The notes: generated by a model from the letters alone, not told the origin. Positions 28,716-39,446 are shown, counted from the stretch's first letter. The stretch is DNA of 64,000 nucleotides from Phocoenobacter uteri (GCF_900454895.1 NZ_UGTA01000001.1:558001-622000); one strand, 5' to 3'. Translations and numbers: made by a program.

Positions 28716-29873
28716 ATGCAACCAGTTGAAAAATCTAAACAATTATTTATTGAGAAATTTAATCAAGATCCAACATTGTGTGTGTATGCACCAGGGCGAG
28801 TCAATGTGATTGGTGAACATACTGATTATAATGATGGCTTTGTTATGCCTTGTGCGATCAACTATGGAACGGCAATCAGCGGAGTAAAACGTAATGATAC
28901 GATTTTCAAAGTCTATGCAGCTGATTTAGATCAGTTTGATGAATTTGATTTAAGCCAACCGATCACAAAAAATAGTAAAGCTAAATGGACAGGCTATGTA
29001 CGTGGTGTGGTTAAATTTATTCAAGAGCGTTGCCCTGAATTTAAACAGGGGGCAGATTTAGTCATCAGTGGCAATGTACCTTTATCATCGGGTTTGAGTT
29101 CTTCGGCATCATTAGAAGTGGCGGTAGGAAAATTCTGTCAGCAATTAGGCAATCTTTCACTTTCTCATACTGAAATTGCGTTAATCGGGCAGAAAGCGGA
29201 GAATCAATTTGTGGGTGCAAATTGTGGCAATATGGATCAGCTAATTTCAGCATTAGGGCAAAAAGATAATTTATTGATGATTGATTGTCGTAGCTTAGAA
29301 ACCAAACCAACGCCAGTGCCACAAGATGTTGCTGTGATGATTGTAAATTCAAATGTGAAACACGATTTGGTAACGGGGGAATATAACACTCGTCGCCAGC
29401 AATGTGAAAAAGCAGCTGAATTTTTTGGTGTAAAAGCATTGCGAGATGTGTCTATTGAAGAATTTGCAAAAAGAGAACAAGAATTGACCGCTTGCGATCC
29501 TGAAATGGCAAAACGAGCAAGACACGTGGTCACTGAAAATCAACGTGTATTAGACGCGGTGCAAGCCTTAGAAAAAGGTGATTTAACCTTATTGGGCAAA
29601 TTGATGTATGCTTCCCACGATTCAATGCGAGATGATTTTGAAATTACCGTGCCTGAAATTGATTATTTAGTGGAATTAGCTCAAGTCGTGATTGGCTCAA
29701 CAGGGGGGGCAAGAATGACAGGCGGTGGCTTTGGTGGCTGTATTGTGGCGATTGCACCAACGGAAAAAGTGGAAGCCGTCCAAAAAATTATTGCAGATAA
29801 TTACCAAAAACAAACAGGCTTAAAAGAGACTTTCTATGTTTGTACTGCATCACAAGGGGTATCAGTATGCTAA
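28716..29873 (+). CDS. galK: galactokinase
   Basis: Phosphorylates galactose to galactose 1-phosphate. GHMP-kinase motifs are visible: [30 protein letters not shown] and [13 protein letters not shown]. The frame extends 11 codons upstream, but those codons come from an uptake-signal sequence. The ATG at 28716 is preceded by AGAGGAA, giving 385 residues against 382 in E. coli. The gene overlaps galM by 7 bp, so the two are translationally coupled. The spacer after galT contains a single AAGCGGTC uptake signal. Confidence 0.95.
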   Translation: MQPVEKSKQLFIEKFNQDPTLCVYAPGRVNVIGEHTDYNDGFVMPCAINYGTAISGVKRNDTIFKVYAADLDQFDEFDLSQPITKNSKAKWTGYVRGVVKFIQERCPEFKQGADLVISGNVPLSSGLSSSASLEVAVGKFCQQLGNLSLSHTEIALIGQKAENQFVGANCGNMDQLISALGQKDNLLMIDCRSLETKPTPVPQDVAVMIVNSNVKHDLVTGEYNTRRQQCEKAAEFFGVKALRDVSIEEFAKREQELTACDPEMAKRARHVVTENQRVLDAVQALEKGDLTLLGKLMYASHDSMRDDFEITVPEIDYLVELAQVVIGSTGGARMTGGGFGGCIVAIAPTEKVEAVQKIIADNYQKQTGLKETFYVCTASQGVSVC

Positions 29874-30913
29874 CGGAAACCGTCACTGGCATAGCGCCTG
29901 ACAACCAACCTTTTCACCTATTTACTTTAACGAATGGCAATGGAATGTCCGTTCAAGTAATGGATTGGGGTGCAACGTGGGTGTCGTGCAAAGTGCCTGT
30001 TAATCATCAGCCAAAAGAAGTGTTATTAGGTTGCCAACCACAGGATTATCCTCTGCAACAGGTGTATTTGGGTGCGACAGTGGGGCGTTATGCGAACCGT
30101 ATTGCCAATGCGAGCTTTCAATTAAATGGTAAGGAATATAAATTAGTTGCTAATCAAGGTAAGCACCAGTTACACGGTGGTAATGGATTTAGCCATAGAC
30201 GTTGGGATCTAAAACAGAAAAGTGAAAATTCAGTCACGTTTTCACTCTTTTCAGAAGATGGCGATCAAGGATTTGGTGGTAATGTAACGGTTTTTGTGAC
30301 TTATCATTTAACAGAAAATAATGAAGTAAAAATTGAATTTGAAGGGGAGTCTGACCAAGATACGCCACTGAATTTAACCAATCATAGTTATTTTAATTTA
30401 GATAATGCGGAGCTAGGGACGGATATTCGCAATCATAAATTACAGCTAAATGCAGACTATTTTTTACCTGTTGATAAGGAAGGTATTCCAAATGCCCCTT
30501 TAAAAGCCGTTGAAAACACTAGTTTTGATTTTAGGAATGAAAAAGTGATTGGTAAAGAATTTTTGAAAGAAGAGCAAGAGCTAACCAAAGGCTATGATCA
30601 TTCTTTCTTATTAAATCAAAAAAGTGATCAACCTTGTGCGATTTTAACTGCCTCAGATAACGCATTACAATTACAAGTATTCACTTCGCAGTCTGCATTA
30701 CAAGTTTATACGGGGAATTATCTTGCAGGAACACCGAATCGTTGTAATGAAAAGTATAAAGATTGCTCAGGAATTGCACTAGAAACCCAAGCACTACCTG
30801 ATACACCTAACCATTTAGAATGGCAAAAATATGGTGGCATTGTTAAAGCAGGAGAAAAATATAAGCAAAAAACAATTTTTAAATTTGTAAAAAAGAGTAT
30901 TGTTGATCAATAA
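29867..30913 (+). CDS. galM: aldose 1-epimerase (mutarotase)
   Basis: Interconverts alpha- and beta-D-galactose ahead of GalK. The catalytic pair is visible: His in KHQLHGG and TNHSYFNL, Glu in GIALETQ. The start at 29867 is chosen over the upstream ATG at 29840 because AAGGGG lies 8 nt before it and the 348-residue product matches E. coli GalM (346). The ATG overlaps the galK stop region. I see no clear terminator after it; 30914-31010 holds only A/T-rich sequence before the cold-shock leader. Confidence 0.93.
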   Translation: MLTETVTGIAPDNQPFHLFTLTNGNGMSVQVMDWGATWVSCKVPVNHQPKEVLLGCQPQDYPLQQVYLGATVGRYANRIANASFQLNGKEYKLVANQGKHQLHGGNGFSHRRWDLKQKSENSVTFSLFSEDGDQGFGGNVTVFVTYHLTENNEVKIEFEGESDQDTPLNLTNHSYFNLDNAELGTDIRNHKLQLNADYFLPVDKEGIPNAPLKAVENTSFDFRNEKVIGKEFLKEEQELTKGYDHSFLLNQKSDQPCAILTASDNALQLQVFTSQSALQVYTGNYLAGTPNRCNEKYKDCSGIALETQALPDTPNHLEWQKYGGIVKAGEKYKQKTIFKFVKKSIVDQ

Positions 30914-30979
30914 TTGAACGCTTGAGCTATCTTTTTGAAAAAATTGAGATAAATGTCACATTAACGATGAAAACTGTTT

Positions 30980-31178
30980 GCTTTAATATGAGGGGTATGC
31001 TCTAATGCGTACCTAGCTAAGAGTAGTTAAAAAGTTAGTTATTATAGTTTTTCCAAATTAAAAGTTTTACTTTATTTATTGAAAGCAGTGTTAATATCTA
31101 TCTTTATTTATAAAGTGATTAGCGTTGTCGCTTGAATTTTCAAGCATTTAAGTAAATTTTTAAAAATAAGGAAGACCT
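30980..31178 (+). promoter_or_regulatory. long 5' leader of cold-shock gene, copy 1
   Basis: About 170-200 nt precede the ATG. The stretch ACCTAGCTAAGAG / AGTTAAAAAGTTAGTTATTATAG (31011-31047), the segment ATTTATAAAGTGATTAG, and the end TTTTTAAAAATAAGGAAGAC are shared with copy 2 (31597-31769). Such long leaders in cspA-type genes act as temperature-responsive mRNA structures; the role here is inferred from position and conservation. No E. coli-type cold box was recognised. A TAATAT hexamer at 30984 may be the -10. Confidence 0.55.
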
Positions 31179-31388
31179 ATGTCTAAATTAACTGGTATCG
31201 TAAAATGGTTCAACTCTGAGAAAGGTTTTGGTTTCATCACTCCATCTAACGGCGGAAAAGATGTATTCGTTCACTTTTCAGGAATCGTTGGTGATAACTA
31301 CAGAACATTAAATGAAAACGATAATGTTGAATTTGAAGTTCAAGACAGCCAACGTGGTCCAGCTGCGGTTGAAGTAAAAGTTATCTAA
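31179..31388 (+). CDS. cold-shock protein, CspA family (copy 1)
   Basis: A 69-residue single OB-fold nucleic-acid chaperone with RNP1 KGFGFITP and RNP2 DVFVHFSGI, plus the end [10 protein letters not shown]. It is closest in layout to CspC/CspE/CspA and binds single-stranded RNA/DNA, melting mRNA structures. AAGGAAGA lies 6 nt before ATG. It differs from copy 2 at a handful of residues (for example Glu19 versus Asp, Thr versus Ser after YR). Leader and terminator are duplicated with the gene. Confidence 0.95.
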   Translation: MSKLTGIVKWFNSEKGFGFITPSNGGKDVFVHFSGIVGDNYRTLNENDNVEFEVQDSQRGPAAVEVKVI

Positions 31389-31411
31389 TTAACTGCTGAT
31401 ACAGATTTCTT

Positions 31412-31440
31412 AAAAGCCTCTTTTTATAAGAGGCTTTTTT
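31412..31440 (+). terminator. terminator of cold-shock gene copy 1
   Basis: AAAAGCCTCTT pairs with AAGAGGCTTTT over a short loop and ends in a T-run. The same hairpin recurs after copy 2. Confidence 0.92.
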
Positions 31441-31559
31441 ATGGTTATAAAATATATTTGTTATATTTTAACTTAGGTTCTGTGCTTTTAAGAAGAGTTT
31501 GTTCGTAACCCATTGTTTTAAATTGTTTATTTTTAAATATAAAATTAAATGTCATAAAT

Positions 31560-31769
31560 AGCTTGCTTTTATTTTATAGACGTGTTCTAATACAGACCTA
31601 GCTAAGAGCAGTTAAAAAAGTTAGTTATTATAGTTCTTCCTCATCATTTCAAAGTTTTTACTTTATTTCTTGATAGTCCTTTTAATATCCATCTACATTT
31701 ATAAAGTGATTAGTTTTGCCGCTTGAATATTCAAGCATTTCAATAAATTTTTAAAAATAAGGAAGACAC
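31560..31769 (+). promoter_or_regulatory. long 5' leader of cold-shock gene, copy 2
   Basis: The counterpart of the copy 1 leader, with the same ordered blocks: ACCTAGCTAAGAG at 31597, AGTTAGTTATTATAG, TTTATAAAGTGATTAG, GCTTGAAT-TTCAAGCATTT (a short stem) and AAAAATAAGGAAGAC. The blocks are kept while the sequence between them has drifted, which suggests selection on the leader RNA. TTTTATAG near 31571 may be the -10. Confidence 0.55.
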
Positions 31770-31979
31770 ATGTCTAAATTAACTGGTATCGTAAAATGGT
31801 TTAACTCTGATAAAGGTTTTGGTTTCATCACTCCATCTAATGGTGGAAAAGATGTATTCGTTCACTTTTCAGGTATCGTTGGTGATAACTACAGATCATT
31901 AAATGAAAATGATAACGTTGAATTCAGCGTTCAAGATAGCCAACGTGGCCCAGCTGCGATTGACGTAAAAGTTATCTAA
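31770..31979 (+). CDS. cold-shock protein, CspA family (copy 2)
   Basis: A 69-residue OB-fold protein nearly identical to copy 1 ([19 protein letters not shown] kept; differences include Asp19, RSLNE and AIDVKVI). ATG to ATG distance is 591 bp, so it is a tandem duplicate. The ribosome site AAGGAAGA is the same. It is followed by its own terminator, then the convergent glnE. Confidence 0.95.
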   Translation: MSKLTGIVKWFNSDKGFGFITPSNGGKDVFVHFSGIVGDNYRSLNENDNVEFSVQDSQRGPAAIDVKVI

Positions 31980-32002
31980 TTAGCTACTAATACAGATTTC
32001 TT

Positions 32003-32033
32003 AAAAAGCCTCTTTTAATAAGAGGCTTTTTTT
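32003..32033. terminator. terminator between cold-shock copy 2 and glnE
   Basis: AAAAAGCCTCTT pairs with AAGAGGCTTTTT. A/T runs on both sides and its place between convergent genes suggest bidirectional use; glnE ends 5 bp away. Confidence 0.9.
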
Positions 32034-32037
32034 ATGC

Positions 32038-34938
32038 TTATTTGATAGAAAGCAATTTATCCCAAATTTCAATCACAAATTCCCTTTCTGCTTTAAATTG
32101 ATCATTCTTAACCAAACTATGTTTTCCTTGTAAATTAAGATGATGAATTTTATTACGTAGCGTCGTATAGCACTCTTTTAACTGTTTTCCTTGTTCTTTT
32201 GTTAAAGTATTGCATTCCATTGCGGTATCAAAAATACGTACATTATCCGACCACACTGCCATTTCAGGATATTGATGGGCGTAATTTAGCACTAAATATT
32301 GAGCAATAAATTCAATATCGGTAATTCCACCTTGATCTCGTTTTAGATGAAAGCGATTTGCAGACTGAGAGGTTAAATGTTGATACATTTTTTGTCGCAT
32401 ATTGCAAATTTCTTGTTTTAAATGACCGCTTACTCGTTCTTTTTTCAGTACACTTTGGCGGATTTTTTCAAATTGTTGCTGATGTTGTTCTGTGCCATAA
32501 ACACAACGGCTACGTACTAACGCTTGATTTTCCCACGTCCACGCTTCATTGTGCTGATAATCCTCGTAAGCCTCAAATGAACTGATAAGCAACCCAGATT
32601 CACCAGAAGGGCGTAATCGCATATCAATTTCATATAAAATCCCAGACGTGGTGTTTAAACTAAAAATAGAGTTAATTTTTTTGGCTAATTTTAAATAGAA
32701 CTGTTGGCTAGAAATCGATTTTTTACCATTAACAGTCATTCCATTTATCGGTGCTTGGTGTAAAAATACCAAATCTAAATCAGAATTATAGCCTAGTTCA
32801 ATGCCCCCTAATTTTCCATAGGCAATCACCGTAAAATCACACTGATTTTCTGTGAGATGATTCGGATAACCAAAGCGTTTGGTGAGTAATTTCCAAGCGA
32901 TATTAACCACTGAATAAATGATCGTTTCTGCTAAATAAGTCAGTTGATCGCTAATTTTCATTACTGGTAATTCGCCGAGAATATCAGCGGTAGCAATATT
33001 TAGTAGTTGCGTTTGCTTAAATTGACGTAATGAATCGATTAGCTGCTCTTCATCATCTTCTGAAATGCGTAGTAAATAGTCAGATAGGGCTTGCTGATAG
33101 GCAATTTTCGTGTTTAAACAGCTAATTTTTCCTTTTAAAATAAACTCATCTAGCAGCATTGGGTGGCGAGCAATTTGTTTAGCGACCATTACTGACTTGC
33201 CACAGAGTAAAATCAAACGGGGTAAAACGTGCTTATTTTCCAATAAAAGCTCTAAATAAGTGGTACGAAGTGTGATTTTATCAAGAATATTAAGCAATCT
33301 TGGCAGTAATACGAGATAATCCGCTTGCTGAAAAACGCTGTCCATTACTCTCGGCATTAGCTTATTTAACACATTTCTACCACGCCCCCCAATCGGTTTT
33401 TTTCTCCATTCTTGTAAGGCAGAATTCAAATGTTGCAAAATGTCAGCAAGATCATCAGTTTTAACTTTATAATGATTAACAAGGTTATCTAACTCTTGTT
33501 CAGGAATAGGGTAGTGCAAAAGATCTCGCCAAAAGACTAAATTTGGCTCATCTTCTTGTTCTATTTCTTGTGGTTCTTCGCCAATAATTTGATTAAAAAT
33601 TGCCCTTACATTGGTTTGATGTTGGTGTAAAACCGCCATAAAACTTTGCCAGTCAGAAATCGGATAATCAATCTGTTGATCGCCTTGTATAAAATACTGA
33701 CACGCAAAAATTAGGCGTGACTGATCCGTTTCATCACTCGGCAAAGTTTGAGTTTGTTTATCATCAATGGCCTGCAACACATTTTCCACTTGGCGTAAAA
33801 AAATGTAAGCGTGATAAAGGTGTGTAATTTGCTCGCGGTTGAGAATTTGTTGCTGTTCAAATTCACTCAGATTTTGCAACAGACTGCGAGAACGTAACGT
33901 TTTATTACGCCCACCACGAATCATTTGAAAGGTTTGCACGATAAATTCAATCTCACGAATACCGCCAGCCCCGAGCTTGATATTGTCTGTTAGGTTACGG
34001 CGAACCACTTCACGAGTGATTTTTTGTTTCATTTCTCTTAGCGATTGAATGGCACTAAAATCTAAATATCGGCGATACACAAAAGGGCGGAGCAGTTGGG
34101 TAAGGTAGCGATGATTAACATTTGTTGGATCTTCGCCGAGAATTTTTGCTTTAATCATTGCATAACGTTCCCAATCTCGCCCTTGTTCTTGATAATAATC
34201 TTCTAGTGCGTCAAAGCTAAACACCAACGCACCACTTTCACCAAAGGGGCGTAATCGCATATCGGTTCGGTACACAAAACCATCAATAGTAATTTGATCT
34301 AAGGCTTGAATTAAACGCTGTCCCAAGCGAGTAAAAAACTGATAATTGGTAATTGATTTGCGTCCTCCTTCTGTTTGACCTTGATCGGGATAACAAAAAA
34401 TCAGGTCAATATCCGAAGAAAAGTTTAACTCGCCACCACCTAATTTTCCCATACCGAGAATAATCAATTCTTGGATTTCGCCCAGTGAATTTTTAGGCGT
34501 GCCGATTTCTTCACATAAACGAGCAAATAACCAATTTCTGGCATTTAAAATCAAGGCTTCGGCTAATTCTGATAACGCATTAAAAACCTGTTCCACAGAG
34601 GCAAGTTTATTGGATTGCAAAAAGCTAAGATTTGCCATTTCTCGATGGCGATATAAGCGTAATGCTTGATGAAAAAGGGGCTCATCAGTAAGATTTTCAA
34701 GGCGTTGTGATAATTCACTGTGATAGTCGTTTGAGGTTTTAAGTATTGGGAATTGCTGTAACCAATCAAGCAATAAATCAGGTTGTTTTTGAAGTTGTTT
34801 AAACACAAAATCAGACATCGCAATGCTCGTAATAAGCGGTGTGATTTTTTCAGGGTTTTGCAAATTTTTAGGAATACTATGCTGTTCAAATAATTGGTTA
34901 AGTTTTTGTTTTGCTTGATTATTTAGATTGGTACACAT
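32038..34938 (-). CDS. glnE: bifunctional glutamine synthetase adenylyltransferase/adenylyl-removing enzyme
   Basis: A cytosolic enzyme that adds AMP to or removes it from glutamine synthetase in response to nitrogen status. It has two nucleotidyltransferase domains, each with the expected signature: GMGKLGGGELNFSSDIDL near residue 163 (adenylyl-removing half) and YGKLGGIELGYNSDLDL near residue 706 (adenylylating half). Each is followed by a helical domain with DMRLRPFGESG / DMRLRPSGESG. Length 966 versus 946 in E. coli. Single gene. The start is the first ATG with GGGAAA upstream. Confidence 0.96.
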   Translation of the reverse strand: MCTNLNNQAKQKLNQLFEQHSIPKNLQNPEKITPLITSIAMSDFVFKQLQKQPDLLLDWLQQFPILKTSNDYHSELSQRLENLTDEPLFHQALRLYRHREMANLSFLQSNKLASVEQVFNALSELAEALILNARNWLFARLCEEIGTPKNSLGEIQELIILGMGKLGGGELNFSSDIDLIFCYPDQGQTEGGRKSITNYQFFTRLGQRLIQALDQITIDGFVYRTDMRLRPFGESGALVFSFDALEDYYQEQGRDWERYAMIKAKILGEDPTNVNHRYLTQLLRPFVYRRYLDFSAIQSLREMKQKITREVVRRNLTDNIKLGAGGIREIEFIVQTFQMIRGGRNKTLRSRSLLQNLSEFEQQQILNREQITHLYHAYIFLRQVENVLQAIDDKQTQTLPSDETDQSRLIFACQYFIQGDQQIDYPISDWQSFMAVLHQHQTNVRAIFNQIIGEEPQEIEQEDEPNLVFWRDLLHYPIPEQELDNLVNHYKVKTDDLADILQHLNSALQEWRKKPIGGRGRNVLNKLMPRVMDSVFQQADYLVLLPRLLNILDKITLRTTYLELLLENKHVLPRLILLCGKSVMVAKQIARHPMLLDEFILKGKISCLNTKIAYQQALSDYLLRISEDDEEQLIDSLRQFKQTQLLNIATADILGELPVMKISDQLTYLAETIIYSVVNIAWKLLTKRFGYPNHLTENQCDFTVIAYGKLGGIELGYNSDLDLVFLHQAPINGMTVNGKKSISSQQFYLKLAKKINSIFSLNTTSGILYEIDMRLRPSGESGLLISSFEAYEDYQHNEAWTWENQALVRSRCVYGTEQHQQQFEKIRQSVLKKERVSGHLKQEICNMRQKMYQHLTSQSANRFHLKRDQGGITDIEFIAQYLVLNYAHQYPEMAVWSDNVRIFDTAMECNTLTKEQGKQLKECYTTLRNKIHHLNLQGKHSLVKNDQFKAEREFVIEIWDKLLSIK

Positions 34939-35041
34939 AGTATTTCCCTTTATTTTTTGTGAATAATGTATTTTATAATAAATTTCATTAAGTATATAAA
35001 GAAATATTTCACACTAAAAATTTTTTTGGTAAAAAATAGAT

Positions 35042-35076
35042 AAAAAAATACCGCTATTTTTCAATAACGGTATTTT
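35042..35076 (-). terminator. pntAB terminator
   Basis: AATACCG pairs with CGGTATT, extended by TATT/AATA, and on the minus strand it is followed by a run of seven T. It lies 25 bp after the pntB stop. Confidence 0.8.
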
Positions 35077-35100
35077 AGATTTCACTTTAATATCGATAAA

Positions 35101-36474
35101 TTATAACGCTTTTAAAATGTCATCAACACGATCTTTCGCATCGCCGAATAACATTTGAGTGTTATCTTTAAAGAATAATGGGTTTTGAACCCCTGCATAG
35201 CCTACAGCCATTGAGCGTTTGAATACGATAACATTTGACGCATTCCATACTTCTAACACTGGCATTCCTGCGATTGGGCTGTTTGGATCTTCCATTGCTG
35301 CTGGGTTTACTGTGTCGTTTGCACCGATAACTAATACCACTTCTGTTGAAGATAAGTCATCGTTGATTTCGTCCATTTCAAGTACGATATCATAAGGCAC
35401 TTTTGCCTCTGCTAATAACACGTTCATATGACCAGGTAAACGACCTGCAACAGGGTGGATTGCAAAACGTACTTCTACACCTAAATCACGTAAGCGTTGG
35501 GTTAAATCTGCAACAGGGTACTGTGCTTGAGCAACTGCCATTCCGTATCCTGGTGTGATAACCACAGAGCTTGCATTTTTAAGCATTTCAGCCACTTCTT
35601 CTGCGGTTGTTTCGCGGTGTTCACCTTGTTCTTCATCAGAAGAAACTTGAACATCGTTACCAAATCCACCTGCGATTACGCTGATGAACGAGCGGTTCAT
35701 TGCTTTACACATAATGTAAGAAAGAATCGCACCTGATGAACCTACTAATGCACCAGTGATGATTAGTAAGTCGTTGTTTAGCATAAAGCCCGCTGCCGCT
35801 GCTGCCCAACCAGAGTAAGAGTTTAGCATTGATACAACCACTGGCATATCTGCACCACCGATTGATGCCACTAAGTGCCAGCCGAATGCAAGTGCGATTA
35901 CTGTCATTACTAACACTGGGAATAAGTTTTCTGGGTGTTTAACGAAAGCGATCATCAATAATGCTGAAACAACAAGCGCGGCTAAGTTTAGTTTATGGCG
36001 ATGTGGTAAAGTTAACGCTTTTGAATTTAATTTACCGTTTAATTTACCAAATGCAACTAATGAACCAGTGAAAGTTACCGCACCGATGAAGATACCTAAA
36101 AATACTTCAACATTATGAATATTCTCTAAAACAGGCGTTGATGCTTCGTGTAAACCATAGCTGTTATAGCCCACTAATACGGCAGCTAAACCTACAAAGC
36201 TGTGTAAGATTGCAACTAACTCAGGCATTTCAGTCATTTCAACTTTTAATGCTTGGCGGATACCTAATGCACCACCGATTGCCATTGCAATGATGATCCA
36301 GAATACACCGTGAGATTGTGGTCCAAAAATGGTCACAAATAATGCAATTCCCATACCCACGATACCATACCAACAACCTGCTTTGGCAGTTTCGTGTTTA
36401 GAAAGTCCTGCTAAGCTCATAATGAAAAGTAGAGCCGATATAATATAAGCAGCTTGTACAAAACCTAATGACAT
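35101..36474 (-). CDS. pntB: NAD(P) transhydrogenase subunit beta
   Basis: An inner-membrane subunit that carries proton-translocating helices and the NADP(H)-binding domain III. About nine hydrophobic segments fill residues 1-260. The C-terminal part has [10 protein letters not shown] (NADP loop), [18 protein letters not shown] and [12 protein letters not shown], all typical of PntB. Length 457 versus 462 in E. coli. It follows pntA by 12 bp in one operon. The enzyme couples proton flow to NADPH formation from NADH. Confidence 0.97.
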   Translation of the reverse strand: MSLGFVQAAYIISALLFIMSLAGLSKHETAKAGCWYGIVGMGIALFVTIFGPQSHGVFWIIIAMAIGGALGIRQALKVEMTEMPELVAILHSFVGLAAVLVGYNSYGLHEASTPVLENIHNVEVFLGIFIGAVTFTGSLVAFGKLNGKLNSKALTLPHRHKLNLAALVVSALLMIAFVKHPENLFPVLVMTVIALAFGWHLVASIGGADMPVVVSMLNSYSGWAAAAAGFMLNNDLLIITGALVGSSGAILSYIMCKAMNRSFISVIAGGFGNDVQVSSDEEQGEHRETTAEEVAEMLKNASSVVITPGYGMAVAQAQYPVADLTQRLRDLGVEVRFAIHPVAGRLPGHMNVLLAEAKVPYDIVLEMDEINDDLSSTEVVLVIGANDTVNPAAMEDPNSPIAGMPVLEVWNASNVIVFKRSMAVGYAGVQNPLFFKDNTQMLFGDAKDRVDDILKAL

Positions 36475-36486
36475 ATCGTTTTCTCC

Positions 36487-38013
36487 TTAACCTTTTCTGA
36501 ACATTGCAAGCATACGTTGGGTAACTTTGAAGCCACCAAAAATATTGATACTTGCGACTAAAATTGCAATAAATGCAACGATACTAATAAATACACCACC
36601 TTGTGCGATCTGCAATAATGCACCCACAATGATGATACCTGAAATTGCATTGGTTACCGCCATTAACGGAGTATGCAATGCGTGGCTAACGTTCCAAACC
36701 ACATAGTAGCCCACAACACAAGCTAACACGAACACAGAGAAGTGTGATAAAAATTCTTGTGGTGCAACAGAGGCTAAACCTAAGAATGCAAGGGCTGCGA
36801 TTGCCATTGCACCGTATTTTTTACGAGGATCTGCTGGTTTTTCTTCTTTTTTCGCAACAGGCTCTTTTACTTTTGGTTGTTGTTGAGCAGACACTTTGAT
36901 TGGTGGAGCAGGCCACGTGATTTCACCCTCACGGATAACCGTCATACCACGTTGAACCACATCTTCAAAATCAATGTTGATGTTGCCGTCTTTTTCTTTA
37001 CAAAGTAGTTTTAATAAATTAACTAAGTTTGTACCGTAAAGTTGCGATGATTGTGTTGGTAAACGTCCCGGTAAATCAGTGTAACCAATCACTTTTACTT
37101 GATTGTCAGTAATTACTACTTCATCAACTTTTGAATATTCACAGTTACCGCCTGTTGCTGCCGCTAAATCGACGATCACAGAACCTGGTTTCATTGAATC
37201 AACCATTTCTTTGGTGATTAAGCGAGGAGCAGGGCGACCTGGAATTAACGCTGTTGTGATAATAATATCAACTTCTTTTGCTTGTTCAGCATAAAGCTCC
37301 AAAGATTTTCTGTTAAATTCTTCAGACATTTCTTTTGCATAACCATCGGTACTTACTTCGGTTTCTACATCCACTTCAAGGAATGATGCGCCCATACTTT
37401 CAACTTGCTCTTTCGTTTCAGGACGAGCATCAAAAGCACGAACAATTGCCCCTAAGCTACTTGCTGCACCAATGGCTGCAAGACCTGCAACACCAGCACC
37501 GATAACCAATACTTTCGCAGGTGGTACTTTACCCGCAGCCGTAATTTGACCAGTGAACAAGCTACCAAATTCGTGAGCTGCTTCAACCACCGCACGATAA
37601 CCTGCAATGTTTGCCATTGAGCTTAACGCATCTAATGCTTGGGCACGAGAAATACGAGGCACGCTATCCATTGCTAATACATTGATTTTCTTCGCAGATA
37701 ATTTTTGCATTAACGCTTCATTTTGAGCTGGCCAAATAAAGCTAACAAGGGTTGCTCCTTCTTTCATCAGCTCAATTTCCTCGTCAGTAGGTGCATTTAC
37801 TTTAAAAATAATATCTGCATTCCATACTGTTTTTTGATCGCCGACAGACGCACCTGCTTCCACAAATGCTTTATCTTCAAAACTCGCTTTAAAACCTGCA
37901 TCGTGTTCTACGATAACATCAAAGCCGAGTTTAAGGATCTGCCCAACTGTTTTAGGGGTTGCTGCAACACGATTTTCACCGGCCAACAGCTCCTTTGGTA
38001 CACCAATAAGCAT
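36487..38013 (-). CDS. pntA: NAD(P) transhydrogenase subunit alpha
   Basis: Subunit with the NAD(H)-binding domain I in the cytosol ([24 protein letters not shown] as the dinucleotide fold, [16 protein letters not shown]) followed by a Pro/Lys-rich linker and four C-terminal membrane helices. Length 508 versus 510 in E. coli. AAGGAGT is 8 nt before the ATG. First gene of the pntAB operon. Confidence 0.97.
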   Translation of the reverse strand: MLIGVPKELLAGENRVAATPKTVGQILKLGFDVIVEHDAGFKASFEDKAFVEAGASVGDQKTVWNADIIFKVNAPTDEEIELMKEGATLVSFIWPAQNEALMQKLSAKKINVLAMDSVPRISRAQALDALSSMANIAGYRAVVEAAHEFGSLFTGQITAAGKVPPAKVLVIGAGVAGLAAIGAASSLGAIVRAFDARPETKEQVESMGASFLEVDVETEVSTDGYAKEMSEEFNRKSLELYAEQAKEVDIIITTALIPGRPAPRLITKEMVDSMKPGSVIVDLAAATGGNCEYSKVDEVVITDNQVKVIGYTDLPGRLPTQSSQLYGTNLVNLLKLLCKEKDGNINIDFEDVVQRGMTVIREGEITWPAPPIKVSAQQQPKVKEPVAKKEEKPADPRKKYGAMAIAALAFLGLASVAPQEFLSHFSVFVLACVVGYYVVWNVSHALHTPLMAVTNAISGIIIVGALLQIAQGGVFISIVAFIAILVASINIFGGFKVTQRMLAMFRKG

Positions 38014-38524
38014 AAAGACTCCTTATGATATAAATAATAAAAAAATGATGAGTGATCAACCATTCTAAATGTTTTAGAAAAACGGTATAAATTTACCATT
38101 TTTTGAAGTGAAAGTGTAAGATTTTATAAAAGAAAATGATAATTAAATTGATAGGTTCTAAAAATAGAACAAATGTGTCAAATGATGTAATAAAACTTTG
38201 CAAAATTGTTAAAAAACATGACCGCTTATATTTGTATTTTCTCAATTAACTGTGTTACGCTCAGTTGAAAAATTAACAATTAAAGGACAAAAAATGATTA
38301 ATTATGGTAAAAGATAATGTAAGGTACTATTTGAGTTGATATATTCTATAATGGATTGATTAGATTCGCTATTTTTTACAGTAGATTGTAGGATTTCCTT
38401 ATTTATCTAATACTTTAAATATCGAAGTATGGAATGGTATTATTCTGTAAAAAACTTGCAAATTTTGATCGTTATCTGACCTCTTAATTTTTATTTAATA
38501 AATTTATTCTACATTTGGATATCG
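38014..38524. other. 511-bp gene-free region upstream of pntA
   Basis: Contains the pntA promoter region (minus strand), several small palindromes (TTCTAAA/TTTAGAA at 38063-38079; GTTCTA-AAAA-TAGAAC at 38155-38170), one uptake signal GACCGCTT near 38221, and a plus-strand ribosome site plus ATG at 38294 that opens only seven codons. The 21 nt around that ATG are identical to those around the start of the VOC gene at 38919. I see no gene or RNA here. Confidence 0.5.
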
Positions 38525-38824
38525 TCATTGCATTATTCTTTCTAAAACCAAAATTGAAGTTAAGCAGATAGCAAAAATAGCTATATGATATAAAGGTACT
38601 AAACTGAGTTTTTTGTTATTGATAAAAGTACCTATCCAACCAATAATACAAGAAATGGGATATAAAAGTACAAAGTAGCATAGTAAATAAGCACATTGAG
38701 AATAAATATCTTGCTTAGTTGGTGAGGCTAATATCATTACTGCTCCAAATAAAATATAAGGATAAGGAAATAAAATAAGCACGCTAGTTATACTATTGAT
38801 AAGCACATAATCATTCTTTTTCAT
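38525..38824 (-). CDS. small hypothetical membrane protein
   Basis: 99 residues with three likely membrane helices (about 8-30, 44-64 and 74-96) and a short basic loop. The frame opens 11 codons earlier, but the ATG at 38824 has AAGGGGAA 6 nt upstream and gives a start MKKNDYV. I do not recognise the family. It is alone on its strand, divergent from the VOC gene, and low in GC with ATA and AGA codons, which suggests acquisition. Confidence 0.55.
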   Translation of the reverse strand: MKKNDYVLINSITSVLILFPYPYILFGAVMILASPTKQDIYSQCAYLLCYFVLLYPISCIIGWIGTFINNKKLSLVPLYHIAIFAICLTSILVLERIMQ

Positions 38825-38918
38825 TTTTATTCCCCTTATATGATCACTTTTATGCAATAATGAATAGTATAATTTATAGCAGTAATTTTGACTATCTTTT
38901 AAGAATAAAGGACAAAAA

Positions 38919-39374
38919 ATGATTAAAAGTGTGATTCATATTGGTATTACAGTGAGCGATCTTGAAAAATCAGTGGCATTTTACCGTGACGTTTTAGGCT
39001 TAAAATATCTTGGTTCAATGACAATGCAAGGCAAAGAAACAGACTTGCTGTTTAATCAGCAAAATTGTGTGGTAAAAGTGGCATATTTGAATGGCAGTGA
39101 TGAATTAAATGCACCGCCGATTGAGTTACTTCAATTTGTTTCTCCGAGCTGTAAAATCGACAGAGCAACTCTCACCAAAACCAGTATTTCCGAAGTTTGC
39201 TTTGCGGTTGAGGATATTGAACAAAGCTATCAGCGATTAAAAGCCCAGAATGTTGAATTTTTATCTGAACCGCAATTTTTTGATTTTTCAGCGGATGGGT
39301 TTGGAAAAAGTAAAGCAGTATATTTTAAAGATCCTGATGGGATCATTTTAGAATTATTACAAGAAGTCGAGTAG
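38919..39374 (+). CDS. VOC-superfamily (glyoxalase/dioxygenase fold) protein
   Basis: 151 residues with two beta-alpha-beta-beta-beta repeats: HIGITVSDLEKSVAFYRDVLGL opens repeat 1, given here by its ends HIGITV and FYRDVLGL, and EVCFAVEDIEQSYQRL opens repeat 2. Likely metal ligands are His8, Glu in IELLQF and Glu in IILELLQ. The second-repeat His of classical glyoxalases (F-x-H-I-A pattern) is replaced (SEVCFAV), possibly by Glu. This argues against glyoxalase I itself, and the substrate is unknown. Ribosome site AAAGGA. Ends at an uptake-signal hairpin shared with the potassium channel gene. Confidence 0.75.
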   Translation: MIKSVIHIGITVSDLEKSVAFYRDVLGLKYLGSMTMQGKETDLLFNQQNCVVKVAYLNGSDELNAPPIELLQFVSPSCKIDRATLTKTSISEVCFAVEDIEQSYQRLKAQNVEFLSEPQFFDFSADGFGKSKAVYFKDPDGIILELLQEVE

Positions 39375-39381
39375 TGTAATA

Positions 39382-39435
39382 AAGCGGTCATATTTTATGA
39401 AAAATTTGCAAATGTTAGTAAAAATATGACCGCTT
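39382..39435. terminator. bidirectional terminator from two uptake signals
   Basis: AAGCGGTCATATTTT (39382-39396) and AAAATATGACCGCTT (39421-39435) are perfect inverted copies between convergent genes. Confidence 0.8.
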
Positions 39436-39446
39436 CATCATTCTAT

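Noticed and set aside
38294..38317. Seven-codon open frame with a good ribosome site
   Set aside because: Too short to support as a gene; treated as a possible relic or chance start region.
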